From assembly GCA_963922935.1 (NCBI GenBank), contig CAWUKE010000103.1:1-7701 (forward strand): a DNA stretch of 7,701 nt, written 5' to 3'. A program made the translations under genes and the position numbers. Source of the DNA: Litorimonas sp963922935 (GTDB lineage Bacteria > Pseudomonadota > Alphaproteobacteria > Caulobacterales > Maricaulaceae). Under the pieces are notes generated by a model that worked only from the letters and a program-made list of their open reading frames with translations, did no database searches and was not told where the DNA came from. Of this stretch, positions 1-6,969 are shown in pieces (positions within the stretch are counted from its first letter, which is position 1; every line of letters starts with the position of its first letter).

Positions 1-1178
1 TAATGCTGGCTTGCCTGCTGCATGATACGGGCAAGGGTCAAGGCGATCAGTGCATTGAAGGGGCGCAACTATCGCGACGGGCCTGTCGCCGATTGGGTAT
101 GAGCAAAGAGATCACGGATACGGTCGCATGGCTGGTTCGCTCTCACCTGACCATGAGCGAAACGGCTCAACGCCGGGACATCTCTGATCCCGATACGGTG
201 GCGGAATTCGCTGAAATCGTCGGCAGTCAAGAGCGCTTAGACTTACTCTATATTTTGACGATCGCTGATATTCGCTCAGTCGGGCCGGGCGTTTGGAACG
301 ATTGGAAAGGCACGCTTTTACGCGGACTATACGGGGCGACGTCAGACTATCTGAAAGGCGCACCGGAACTCGATCGCGCAGCGCGCGCCGCAACAATTGC
401 TGAACAAGTTGAAGATAAGCTGCCCGCGAAATTGGCGGATCGGCTTGCGCCAATATTTGATCGACTAGGCACGCGCTACTGGCTGTCGTTTGATATGTCT
501 GATTTGCTGCGTCACGCCCGCTTTTTTGACGCCGTGTTAGAGTCTGGCGAAGATTACGGCGTCCAGACCCGTGTCGACAAAACGCATGACGCGACAGAGC
601 TTTGGGTGCTGGGGTGGGACCGTCCCGGATTGTTCGCGGACCTGACCCGCGCCATTGCGACTTGTGGCGGAAGCGTTGCTGGGGCGCGTTTGCATACAGG
701 CCCAAAAGATGCGCAAGGACGCGCGCACATTATGAACGTTTTTTACCTGCAAAATGCAGACGGTAAGGCCTTTGGGGCTGAAAATGAGCGCACAAGAGAC
801 ACGTTAAAACGCCGCGCCCGACAGGCCCTAACTGAGGGCACAGATGGCATGATTATCGCCGACCCGCAGCACTCACGACGCGTTGAAGCCATCCCTGTGC
901 GCTCACGGGTACGATTTATCGATGCCCCACAAGACGGCAGCTTTATTATCGAAGTCGAAGGCCGGGATCGCCCTGGGCTTTTATCAGCTCTGGCCGTCGT
1001 TCTGCGCGATGCGTGCATTGATGTCACCTCTGCGCATATTGAAGGGATTGGGACGAAAGCCGTAGATGCCTTTTATGTGCGCTCTGATGAGGCGGACGTG
1101 TTTAGCGAAGCGGGTCGCAAGCGTATTAAGTCCGCTTTGGCCACAGCCCTGCGGGGTCCTGTGAAACACGCGGCTTAG
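1..1178 (+). CDS. glnD: GlnD, PII uridylyltransferase / uridylyl-removing enzyme, C-terminal part (5' end outside window)
   Basis: GlnD adds UMP to PII proteins when nitrogen is low and removes it when glutamine is high, so it is the cytoplasmic glutamine sensor of the Ntr system. The visible part (about 391 codons, first full codon at 3) begins inside the HD domain: an HD pair followed by GKG at residues 7-13, then an ADIRSVGP..WNDWK stretch typical of GlnD. Two ACT domains, which bind glutamine in this family, follow at about residues 198-260 and 314-370; each opens with a strand and then a DRPGL turn. The nucleotidyltransferase domain and the start lie to the left of the window, so the ATG at 3 is an internal methionine. 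The frame ends normally at TAG 1176-1178, and murJ follows after 23 nt, suggesting cotranscription. The identification is firm. Confidence 0.95.
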   Translation, partial: MLACLLHDTGKGQGDQCIEGAQLSRRACRRLGMSKEITDTVAWLVRSHLTMSETAQRRDISDPDTVAEFAEIVGSQERLDLLYILTIADIRSVGPGVWNDWKGTLLRGLYGATSDYLKGAPELDRAARAATIAEQVEDKLPAKLADRLAPIFDRLGTRYWLSFDMSDLLRHARFFDAVLESGEDYGVQTRVDKTHDATELWVLGWDRPGLFADLTRAIATCGGSVAGARLHTGPKDAQGRAHIMNVFYLQNADGKAFGAENERTRDTLKRRARQALTEGTDGMIIADPQHSRRVEAIPVRSRVRFIDAPQDGSFIIEVEGRDRPGLLSALAVVLRDACIDVTSAHIEGIGTKAVDAFYVRSDEADVFSEAGRKRIKSALATALRGPVKHAA

Positions 1179-1188
1179 CGGAGCGGCT

Positions 1189-1192
1189 GGAG
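1189..1192 (+). promoter_or_regulatory. Ribosome binding site for murJ
   Basis: GGAG lies 9 nt before the GTG at 1202, within the short glnD-murJ gap. It supports the non-ATG start: translation from this GTG gives the MRLLQS N-terminus expected just before the first membrane helix of MurJ. Confidence 0.55.
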
Positions 1193-1201
1193 CGCAGGGC
1201 G

Positions 1202-2767
1202 GTGCGTCTATTACAGTCAACGGCGATCATTGCCTCTCTGACGTTAGTCAGCCGGGTCCTAGGCCTTGTCCGCGACATGTTGATCGCGCGCTACCTTGGC
1301 GCGGGCGAGGTCTCCGACGCCTTCTTTACCGCGTTTAAACTGCCCAATGTCTTTCGGCGGATGTTTGCCGAAGGCGCGTTTAATGCGGCCTTTGTGCCTT
1401 TATATGCCAAGCGGATTGAACAAGATGGCGAGGCTGCGGCTGATGGTTTCGCCTCAGAAGCGGCAAGCGCCTTATTCACCGTCGTGACCCTAATCGTCGC
1501 GACCTTTATGCTGACTATGCCCATCAGCCTGAACATTATCGGCTCAGGCTTAGAGCGGACTGTGGGCCCAGACGGCGTGTCGCCCTATCGCCTCGCCGTT
1601 CTCTATGCCTGGCTGACCATGCCTTATCTGTTGTTCATGAGCTTGACCGCTCTGTTCTCTGGCGTGCTGAATACGCGCAATAAATTCGCCCTCGCCGCAG
1701 CCGTACCGATCCTTTTGAACATCTGCATGATTAGCGCTCTGCTCATGGCGCCTCGCTTCGGCGTTGATCAGCGCGGTATTGGTTTTGCCGTCTCGGCCGC
1801 CATAACCATTTCCGGCGTTTTGCAGACCGCTGTCGTGATTTGGGGGGCGAAGGCAGCAGGCATGCGTTTTACGCTCAAGCGTCCTCGCCTGACGCCTGGT
1901 GTGAAACGGTTGGTTGTCCTCGGTATTCCGGGCATCATCAGCGCGGGCATTACGCAGATCAATCTGCTGGTGAGCCATAATATTGCAACATCACAGGAAA
2001 AAGCGGCCAGCTTTCTGACCTATGCGGACCGCCTTTATCAATTACCGCTTGGGATGATTGGGATTGCGATGGGCGTCGCGCTGCTGCCGAGCCTCTCGCG
2101 GGCTTTACGGTCCGGCGCAGAGGGAGAGGCCATGTCCTCAATGAACCGCGCGGTGGAGCTATCCATGCTCTTCACCTTACCGGCCGCCGTTGCGCTCTTC
2201 ATCATTCCTGATCTTCTGATTGCCGGGCTTTATCAGCGCGGGGCCTTTACGGCGGAGACGACGCTGCAAGTCGCCAAAGCGCTACAATGGTTTGCTGTCG
2301 GGCTTCCAGCGTTTGTCCTGTTGAAGATATTGACGCCGGCATTTTTTGCGCGCGAAAATACAAAGACGCCGATGATCTGGGCGGCTATTAATGCGGTCAT
2401 CAACCTCGCCCTCGGCTATGCCCTGTTTCGTCAGATCGGATTTGAAGGCTTGGCGATCGGAACCGCGGCGGCCGCTTGGGTCAATGTGGTCGGGCTTTGG
2501 ATTATTCTCTACCGGGAGAAACATTTTCTCGTTGATCGTCGCTTGGTCTCGCGTTTGCCACGCGTTGCTCTCGCGGCTGTCGCGATGGGCGTTGCCCTAG
2601 CGTGGGGTGCAGACTTCGCCCCCGACTTTGCGGCACTTAATGTCCTCGCTGATATTTTGGCCTTGGCGGTCATTTGTGGGGCTGGCGCATTGGTGTTCAT
2701 GGTTGCCGCGAGCGTTTTGCGCGCTTATGGGCTCGCCGATCTTAAAGCAGCCTTCCGGAAATCATGA
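1202..2767 (+). CDS. murJ: MurJ (MviN), lipid II flippase
   Basis: MurJ is the inner-membrane MOP-superfamily transporter that flips lipid II, the peptidoglycan precursor, to the periplasmic face. The 521-residue product matches the usual family length and is a chain of hydrophobic helices (the family has about 14). The functional charged residues known from E. coli MurJ appear at the same positions: R18, R24, D39, R52 and E57, in the conserved stretch from SRVLGLVRD to AEGAFNAAFVPLY. The later TYADRLYQLP motif carries R277, corresponding to E. coli R270, and is followed by G-rich text ending LLPSLSR. The start is a GTG, chosen for its GGAG site and the family N-terminus. The 3' end overlaps trpS by 4 nt (ATGA), implying translational coupling. 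Nothing suggests damage, and the call is firm. Confidence 0.96.
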   Translation: MRLLQSTAIIASLTLVSRVLGLVRDMLIARYLGAGEVSDAFFTAFKLPNVFRRMFAEGAFNAAFVPLYAKRIEQDGEAAADGFASEAASALFTVVTLIVATFMLTMPISLNIIGSGLERTVGPDGVSPYRLAVLYAWLTMPYLLFMSLTALFSGVLNTRNKFALAAAVPILLNICMISALLMAPRFGVDQRGIGFAVSAAITISGVLQTAVVIWGAKAAGMRFTLKRPRLTPGVKRLVVLGIPGIISAGITQINLLVSHNIATSQEKAASFLTYADRLYQLPLGMIGIAMGVALLPSLSRALRSGAEGEAMSSMNRAVELSMLFTLPAAVALFIIPDLLIAGLYQRGAFTAETTLQVAKALQWFAVGLPAFVLLKILTPAFFARENTKTPMIWAAINAVINLALGYALFRQIGFEGLAIGTAAAAWVNVVGLWIILYREKHFLVDRRLVSRLPRVALAAVAMGVALAWGADFAPDFAALNVLADILALAVICGAGALVFMVAASVLRAYGLADLKAAFRKS

Positions 2768-3801
2768 CTGAGACCGCAACACATTCCTCCCGCGTTTTCT
2801 CCGGCGTGCAGCCGACGGGCGCGCTCCATCTGGGAAACTATCTCGGCGCGTTGAAGAAATTTGCACGTCTTCAGCATGAAAATGACTGCCTGTTTTGCAT
2901 CGTCGATTTGCACGCCATCACAGTGCCACAAGAGCCTGGGCAACTTGCCGATCAAACCCGTCATATAGCGGCGGCGTTTTTAGCGGCGGGCGTCAATCCG
3001 GATAAAGCTCTCGTTTATGCGCAGTCCGCTGTACCAGCGCATACAGAACTGGCTTGGTATTTTAACTGCGTGGCGCGGATGGGCTGGCTGCAACGCATGA
3101 CGCAGTTTAAGGACAAAGCCGGTAAGAACGCCGAAGCCATGAGCGTCGGCCTGTTCGATTATCCTGTCTTGCAGGCAGCAGATATCCTGGCCTTCAAGGC
3201 GACCCACGTTCCCGTTGGTGAAGACCAGAAACAGCATCTCGAGCTATCGCGTGATATTGCGGCGAAGTTCAATCGCGACTTCGGCGAGGCGGCGGGTGAG
3301 CCTGATTTCTTCCCGCTTCCAGAGCCTTTGATCGAAGGCCCAGGCGCGCGCGTGATGAGCTTGCGCGACGGCACAAAGAAGATGAGTAAATCTGATCCGT
3401 CAGACGCTTCGCGATTAAACCTCACCGATACGCCAGAGCAGATTGCGAAGAAAATCCGCAAAGCGAAAACGGATACAGGCGGTGTGCCCAGTGATATTGA
3501 CGGTCTGGAAGGTCGGCCAGAGATTGCTAACCTCATCGGGATTTATGCGGCGCTTGCGGATATGACGGATGAGGCTGTTTTAGCCGAGCATGCGGGCAGT
3601 CAGTTTGGACCGTTTAAAGCGGCTTTAGCCGATGTCGCTGTGGAGGCGTTGCGCCCTGTTGGGGAACTGATGCGTCGCTATCTCGCAGACCCAGATGAGC
3701 TGGATCGTATTATGTCGCGCTCCGCTGATGCGGCCAAAGCAATCAGCGAACCCATCATGGCGGATGTTCGCCGCATTATCGGATTTCACGGGAGCGCTTA
3801 A
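2764..3801 (+). CDS. trpS: TrpS, tryptophanyl-tRNA synthetase
   Basis: TrpS is a cytoplasmic class I aminoacyl-tRNA synthetase that charges tRNA-Trp using ATP and tryptophan. The 345-residue protein shows the family landmarks. GVQPTGALHLGNYLGA near the N-terminus contains the HIGH-equivalent HLGN at 22-25. The tryptophan-pocket segment YPVLQAADIL has its Asp at residue 140. The KMSKS loop is an exact match at 206-210. The C-terminal helical domain ends in a Met/Ala-rich helix. The ATG sits in the ATGA overlap with the murJ stop, so ribosomes probably reinitiate from murJ; only a weak GGA is seen just upstream. The stop codon abuts the ATG of the next gene with no spacer. Length and motifs are complete, and this looks like the sole essential housekeeping type. 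Confidence 0.97.
   Translation: MTETATHSSRVFSGVQPTGALHLGNYLGALKKFARLQHENDCLFCIVDLHAITVPQEPGQLADQTRHIAAAFLAAGVNPDKALVYAQSAVPAHTELAWYFNCVARMGWLQRMTQFKDKAGKNAEAMSVGLFDYPVLQAADILAFKATHVPVGEDQKQHLELSRDIAAKFNRDFGEAAGEPDFFPLPEPLIEGPGARVMSLRDGTKKMSKSDPSDASRLNLTDTPEQIAKKIRKAKTDTGGVPSDIDGLEGRPEIANLIGIYAALADMTDEAVLAEHAGSQFGPFKAALADVAVEALRPVGELMRRYLADPDELDRIMSRSADAAKAISEPIMADVRRIIGFHGSA
3791..3794 (+). promoter_or_regulatory. Ribosome binding site for the PCu(A)C lipoprotein gene
   Basis: GGAG lies 7 nt before the ATG at 3802, inside the last codons of trpS. It fixes the start at the ATG directly after the trpS stop and indicates efficient independent initiation on the shared transcript. Confidence 0.55.
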
Positions 3802-4266
3802 ATGAAGCCTCAAATTCTCTCACTTATCGTCGCTGCAACACTGGGTTTGACGGCCTGCGGGGATGCGCAGATCAACTCTGTGAGTGACGGGACAGCGGTT
3901 GTCGCGCCAAACCTCACCATTGAAGACCCTTATGTCTTTCGCCCCCTGAAAGGCCGGGACGTGACAGCCGGTTTCTTTAAAGTGACAGGCGGTGACACCG
4001 AAGCTCGTCTAGTGGCGGCAGAAAGTCCTTTCGTGGACACGATTGAACTGCACACGCACACAATGACGGATGGGGTGATGCAAATGCGTAAAGTCGACGG
4101 GATTGATATTCCGGCCGGCGAAACGGTTTTCTTTCAGCCCGGTGGCTTACACCTTATGCTGTTCGGAACACGCTTTGCAGAAGGTCAGGACACAATACCC
4201 GTCACGCTGACATTTGAAGATGGCAGCACGATGGACCAAGTCATGCCTTTGCGAGACCGCAGCTAG
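3802..4266 (+). CDS. PCu(A)C-family copper chaperone, predicted lipoprotein
   Basis: Proteins of this family (DUF461/PCuAC) bind Cu(I) in the periplasm and help deliver it to the CuA site of cytochrome c oxidase. The 154-residue product has the full metal motif H-x10-M-x21-H-x-M with exact spacing: H84, M95, H117 and M119. An extra HTHTM segment at 84-88 adds possible ligands. The N-terminus is a short hydrophobic signal ending in a lipobox (L16-T-A-C19), so the mature protein should be lipid-anchored at C19. The next residues are G20-D21. An Asp at +2 is an inner-membrane retention signal in E. coli, but here +2 is Gly, so the destination is unclear. It directly follows trpS and converges on the protease gene, sharing CTAG at the stops. 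No oxidase or Sco gene is in view, so the CuA role comes from the family and not from context. Confidence 0.88.
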   Translation: MKPQILSLIVAATLGLTACGDAQINSVSDGTAVVAPNLTIEDPYVFRPLKGRDVTAGFFKVTGGDTEARLVAAESPFVDTIELHTHTMTDGVMQMRKVDGIDIPAGETVFFQPGGLHLMLFGTRFAEGQDTIPVTLTFEDGSTMDQVMPLRDRS

Positions 4267-5246
4267 CGAAATTCTCTCGAACCCGGGGGCGGCAGGACAA
4301 GAAATTCGGCGGTCTTCGTTTCCAAATCGGCTAACGCCATTTGCAAGTTGGCGAGCCTGACCCGGATCGGGGGATGTGTCGGGCTTTCTGCTTGGCTTTT
4401 GCGGTGAATTTCAACGCCGGCTTCCCAACCATCAACGGTCCCGACAACATCAAAGCCTGCATTTCGCATCAGGATCAGCGCGTCCGCATCGGCTTCGAGC
4501 TCTGCGGCCCAGCCGGGTCGCGAATGCCCGCGAATGACATGCGCCATTTCATGGGCAATGATAAAGGCGAGAGCACTATCGTCGCCGACTTGACTGAGCA
4601 GGGCTGTGCTCAGATCAATCTCGACCCCATCTGTGCTCGCATTCGGACGGTCATCATTGATGACAAAGGTGGGAATGTCACAGGCAATCTCACCAGGTTG
4701 TTTCACATCAAATAAGGCCTGCCCACTATCTAAAATAAGCGTGCGATCCTCTGATAAGGGCCAGCCCGAGACGATCCGATCTCCCGCCCGCACACCGGCT
4801 AGGTCAGCCGGGGAGCCGGGAACGACAGCGCGGATATAGTCTCCGTCCTCACCGATGGGGAGGAAATGCAAGGCGAGGGGATGCAAAGGGGGCGGATAAT
4901 CATCCAGATCATGCGTTGAGACTCCTAGATCCGCACGGGTCAGATCACAGAGTGGGGCGTTAGCGACGCGAAGCGCGCGACTAACCCGCGCGACGCGGGC
5001 GCTCATCTGCTGATGTCGGGCGAGGATATCTCCAAAGGCGCTATAACTGTCAGCGTTATCGATATTTGATGCGCTCGATATCAGCCCGTCGGACGGAGAA
5101 ATTTCGGCCTCAACGTTGATCTCAGGATCGACCTCTACCTCTACGGTGATGTTTCCATCTGTCGCCGCCTGGGGTGAGGCCACAGCATTGGTTTCGGTGC
5201 AGCCGCCTAATAAGCAGAAAAGACCGAGTGCAAAAATCTTACGCAT
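4263..5246 (-). CDS. PDZ-M48 metalloprotease lipoprotein, divergent downstream paralogue
   Basis: This is a predicted envelope zinc metalloprotease of 327 residues. A signal peptide ends in a lipobox (LGGC, C16). A long acidic linker (about 17-67, with alternating Val/Glu at 35-39) follows, then a helix at about 73-95, C100, a PDZ-like segment at about 137-160 (PADLAGVRAGDRI), C189, and the protease core with HEMAH at 232-236 and ELEAD at 249-253. A THPP near 290 matches the conserved C-terminal HP of M48 enzymes. Compared with the neighbour at 5239-6234, the stretch between the two zinc motifs is 14 residues shorter, and the N-A-Y/F-A motif before the active site is not recognisable. Zinc ligands remain, so it is probably folded, but catalytic activity is uncertain. 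The start is the ATG at 5246, which gives a signal peptide; the frame is open further upstream only because it runs under the other gene. Substrate is unknown. Confidence 0.85.
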   Translation of the reverse strand: MRKIFALGLFCLLGGCTETNAVASPQAATDGNITVEVEVDPEINVEAEISPSDGLISSASNIDNADSYSAFGDILARHQQMSARVARVSRALRVANAPLCDLTRADLGVSTHDLDDYPPPLHPLALHFLPIGEDGDYIRAVVPGSPADLAGVRAGDRIVSGWPLSEDRTLILDSGQALFDVKQPGEIACDIPTFVINDDRPNASTDGVEIDLSTALLSQVGDDSALAFIIAHEMAHVIRGHSRPGWAAELEADADALILMRNAGFDVVGTVDGWEAGVEIHRKSQAESPTHPPIRVRLANLQMALADLETKTAEFLVLPPPGSREFR

Positions 5247-6234
5247 CAGGACCGTCCCTCTGAATCTCTGTCCCAGTTTTGAAATTGGGAATGAGGGGTT
5301 CGCCCATCGCTTGTTTGGCTTCGATTTCTGCGCGTGTGGCGGCCAGGCGGAGGTAGCGGTCCGGGAAAGTCGGGTGTGTCTTGGCCCGATTGACGGACCT
5401 TGGGTCGACTTCGGCCAAACGTCGCCAGAAATCTTCAACACCCGACGGATCATAGCCTGCGCGGACCATATAATAGAGCCCGACATAATCGGCTTCCGAT
5501 TCGAAGGGCCGTGTGTAGCGTGTGGCAAAGCCGGACAGGATATAATTGCCGACGACTTTGCGAATATGGCCCATCGTATTGTGCGCCAGTTCATGACCAA
5601 TGATGAGGGCCAGCTCATTATCATCGCGCACAAAGTCCATCAGTCCCGTTGTGACCGTGATGCGGCGTCCATCCGCATAGGCGTTAATAACAGCGCTGGA
5701 GCGCAGCCGTAAGCGAGAGGCGCAAACTTGATCCGGCGTAAGCTGTAGGTTTTCAACCCGCCCTTTACGGGCGACCCGCAGCGATAATTCTTCCTCTATC
5801 TGATCCGTCAGCCATTGGCGTAGGGCTTTGGCCGTTGCTGGCTTATCATCGAGTAGAATGCGGTCTCCGACTTGAAGCCCTGCCCTATCGGCGGGGCCAT
5901 CGGGGACGACCTTATAAACACTCGGTGCTTCGTCCGCGGCCAGTTCCCGACTGGCGGCTGCGCGCATCTCTTTTGGGTAGCTGTCCCGGCTATGGATCAT
6001 AATCCCTAGGTCGAGACGCGTTTTCGGGCAGAGGTCCGCATTCGCCAGCAAGACAGGGTGACCGACATTCAATAGCCGTTCGGCATAAGCGTCTTGGGCT
6101 TTCAGCGCCCTCGCCTCTTGTGTTTGCGCCTCAGCCTGTAAATCAGGCAACCCTATTTCAGGCAGGCGTGTGGCGGTCCCGGCGCAGGCCGCTAATAGCG
6201 CTACTCCTAAAAGAATGCCGATGACCCGCTGCAT
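5239..6234 (-). CDS. PDZ-M48 metalloprotease lipoprotein, canonical upstream paralogue
   Basis: This 331-residue protein is a predicted envelope protease related to M48 family enzymes such as BepA/LoiP, which act on misassembled outer-membrane proteins; the exact role here is not known. Domain order: a signal peptide with lipobox LAAC (C17), a Glu/Gln/Ala-rich helix at about 31-56, C69, a PDZ segment at about 107-128 (PADRAGLQVGDRIL), C171, the INAYADG..ITVTTGLM strand-turn that precedes the active site, HELAH at 214-218, ESEAD at 245-249, and THPTFPDR from 286. All expected zinc ligands and supporting motifs are present, so it should be active. It is the first gene of a two-gene operon; its last 8 nt (ATGCGTAA) contain the start of the next gene. 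The start is chosen because it immediately precedes a good signal peptide, although no strong ribosome site is visible. Confidence 0.9.
   Translation of the reverse strand: MQRVIGILLGVALLAACAGTATRLPEIGLPDLQAEAQTQEARALKAQDAYAERLLNVGHPVLLANADLCPKTRLDLGIMIHSRDSYPKEMRAAASRELAADEAPSVYKVVPDGPADRAGLQVGDRILLDDKPATAKALRQWLTDQIEEELSLRVARKGRVENLQLTPDQVCASRLRLRSSAVINAYADGRRITVTTGLMDFVRDDNELALIIGHELAHNTMGHIRKVVGNYILSGFATRYTRPFESEADYVGLYYMVRAGYDPSGVEDFWRRLAEVDPRSVNRAKTHPTFPDRYLRLAATRAEIEAKQAMGEPLIPNFKTGTEIQRDGPDA
5255..5260 (-). promoter_or_regulatory. Ribosome binding site for the downstream M48 gene
   Basis: On the minus strand GAGGGA is found 8 nt before the ATG at 5246, within the 3' end of the upstream protease gene. 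It supports the short lipoprotein start over any of the in-frame upstream codons. Confidence 0.6.
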
Positions 6235-6367
6235 AAGCCTAGCATGCGGATAGGAGGCGTTGGGTCAATCAAAACTCTATTCATGTTCTGCAAGGGGATC
6301 GCACAATCGCGTTATTTGCCACTCTCTCTGTCGTCTTTGTCTTGAAGCGCGGGCGAAGGCACGCCAA
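6235..6367. promoter_or_regulatory. Divergent intergenic region, presumed promoters for the protease pair and for nfuA
   Basis: This 133-nt stretch is the only sizeable gap in the window and lies between divergent start codons, so it should carry the promoter for the M48 pair (minus) and one for nfuA-tsaB-rimI (plus). I cannot identify a convincing -35/-10 pair by eye in either direction. It is more A/T-rich around 6264-6284. A TAGGAGG sequence sits on the plus strand at 6251-6257 without a well-spaced start codon, and a GCATGC palindrome lies at 6242-6247. The promoter assignment is positional inference. Confidence 0.4.
6355..6359 (+). promoter_or_regulatory. Ribosome binding site for nfuA
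   Basis: GAAGG is 8 nt before the ATG at 6368 and 17 nt before the alternative ATG at 6377. The spacing favours 6368, which adds only Met-Ser-Pro ahead of the family-typical MFIQTED start. Confidence 0.5.
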
Positions 6368-6955
6368 ATGAGCCCTATGTTCATTCAGACCGAAGATACG
6401 CCAAATCCGGCGACCTTGAAGTTTTTGCCCGGACGGGATGTTGCCGGGCCGGGGGCAACACCCGTTGAATTCACACGCGGCAGTGATGTGTCCAGTGCAC
6501 CTCTGGCAGAAATGCTGTTCATGATCCCGGATGTGACCCGCCTGATGTTTGGCGCAGATTTCATCAGTGTGACGAAGTCCGAAGATAGCCAGTGGAAGCA
6601 TCTTCGTCCGGCGGTCTTGGGCGCGATCATGGACTTCTTTGTGGCGGGCGGCGTGCCGCTGGCTGAGCAGATCGCGCGCGAAGAGCCGGAAGAGCGCGTC
6701 TATGAAGGCGAAACAGCTGAGATTGTGGAGCAGATTAAAGAGCTGATTGAGCTGCGCGTTCGTCCAGCTGTGGCGCAAGATGGCGGAGATATTGTTTTCC
6801 GTCATTTTGAGGAAGATGACGGCACAGTGTTCCTAGAGATGCGCGGCGCGTGTGCGGGATGCCCCTCCAGCACGATGACATTGAAGCACGGGATCGAGAA
6901 TTTGCTGAAACACTACGTCCCGGAAGTGACGCGGGTGGAGCAAGCCGCGGCCTAA
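6368..6955 (+). CDS. nfuA: NfuA-type Fe-S cluster carrier protein
   Basis: Nfu proteins receive an iron-sulfur cluster from the assembly machinery and pass it to client enzymes in the cytoplasm. The 195-residue product has two domains: an N-terminal Nfu/scaffold domain opening MFIQTEDTPNPATLKFLPG, and a C-terminal NifU-like domain from about residue 115 containing RPAVAQDGGDI and the cluster-binding C162-A-G-C165, followed by the usual PSSTMTLKHGIE helix. The ATG at 6368 is favoured by a GAAGG at good distance; the ATG at 6377 is the alternative and would give 192 residues. An open frame extends back to a TTG at 6260, but that extension is Cys/Arg/Ser-rich and unlike the family. tsaB follows after 14 nt, in the order often seen in alphaproteobacteria. 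The function call is firm and the exact start is less so. Confidence 0.93.
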   Translation: MSPMFIQTEDTPNPATLKFLPGRDVAGPGATPVEFTRGSDVSSAPLAEMLFMIPDVTRLMFGADFISVTKSEDSQWKHLRPAVLGAIMDFFVAGGVPLAEQIAREEPEERVYEGETAEIVEQIKELIELRVRPAVAQDGGDIVFRHFEEDDGTVFLEMRGACAGCPSSTMTLKHGIENLLKHYVPEVTRVEQAAA

Positions 6956-6969
6956 GCCACCGCAGTGCC

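Noticed and set aside
112..705. 197-codon open frame on the minus strand opposite glnD
   Set aside because: Arg/Ser/Pro-rich translation with no domain; a shadow of the glnD coding frame.
5247..5633. Long in-frame 5' extension of the downstream M48 gene (456 codons in total)
   Set aside because: It runs antiparallel to nothing new: it is another frame of the upstream protease gene on the same strand. The lipoprotein signal and GAGGGA site at 5246 give a clear internal start.
5116..5712. 198-codon open frame on the plus strand opposite the two proteases
   Set aside because: It lies wholly antisense to two well-supported genes, shows no family motif I recognise, and is expected from the codon bias of the opposite strand.
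6316..6344. TTGCCA as a possible -35 box for nfuA
   Set aside because: No acceptable -10 hexamer lies 16-18 nt downstream; the match is by chance level.
6260..6367. 36-residue N-terminal extension of NfuA from TTG 6260
   Set aside because: The TTG is only 2 nt from TAGGAGG. The extension is Cys/Arg-rich and unlike any NfuA N-terminus, while MFIQTEDTPNP marks the true beginning.
6850..6969. 40-residue N-terminal extension of TsaB reaching into nfuA
   Set aside because: TsaB homologues start at the MIVLALDTTG strand; the extension is an out-of-frame reading of the nfuA 3' end.
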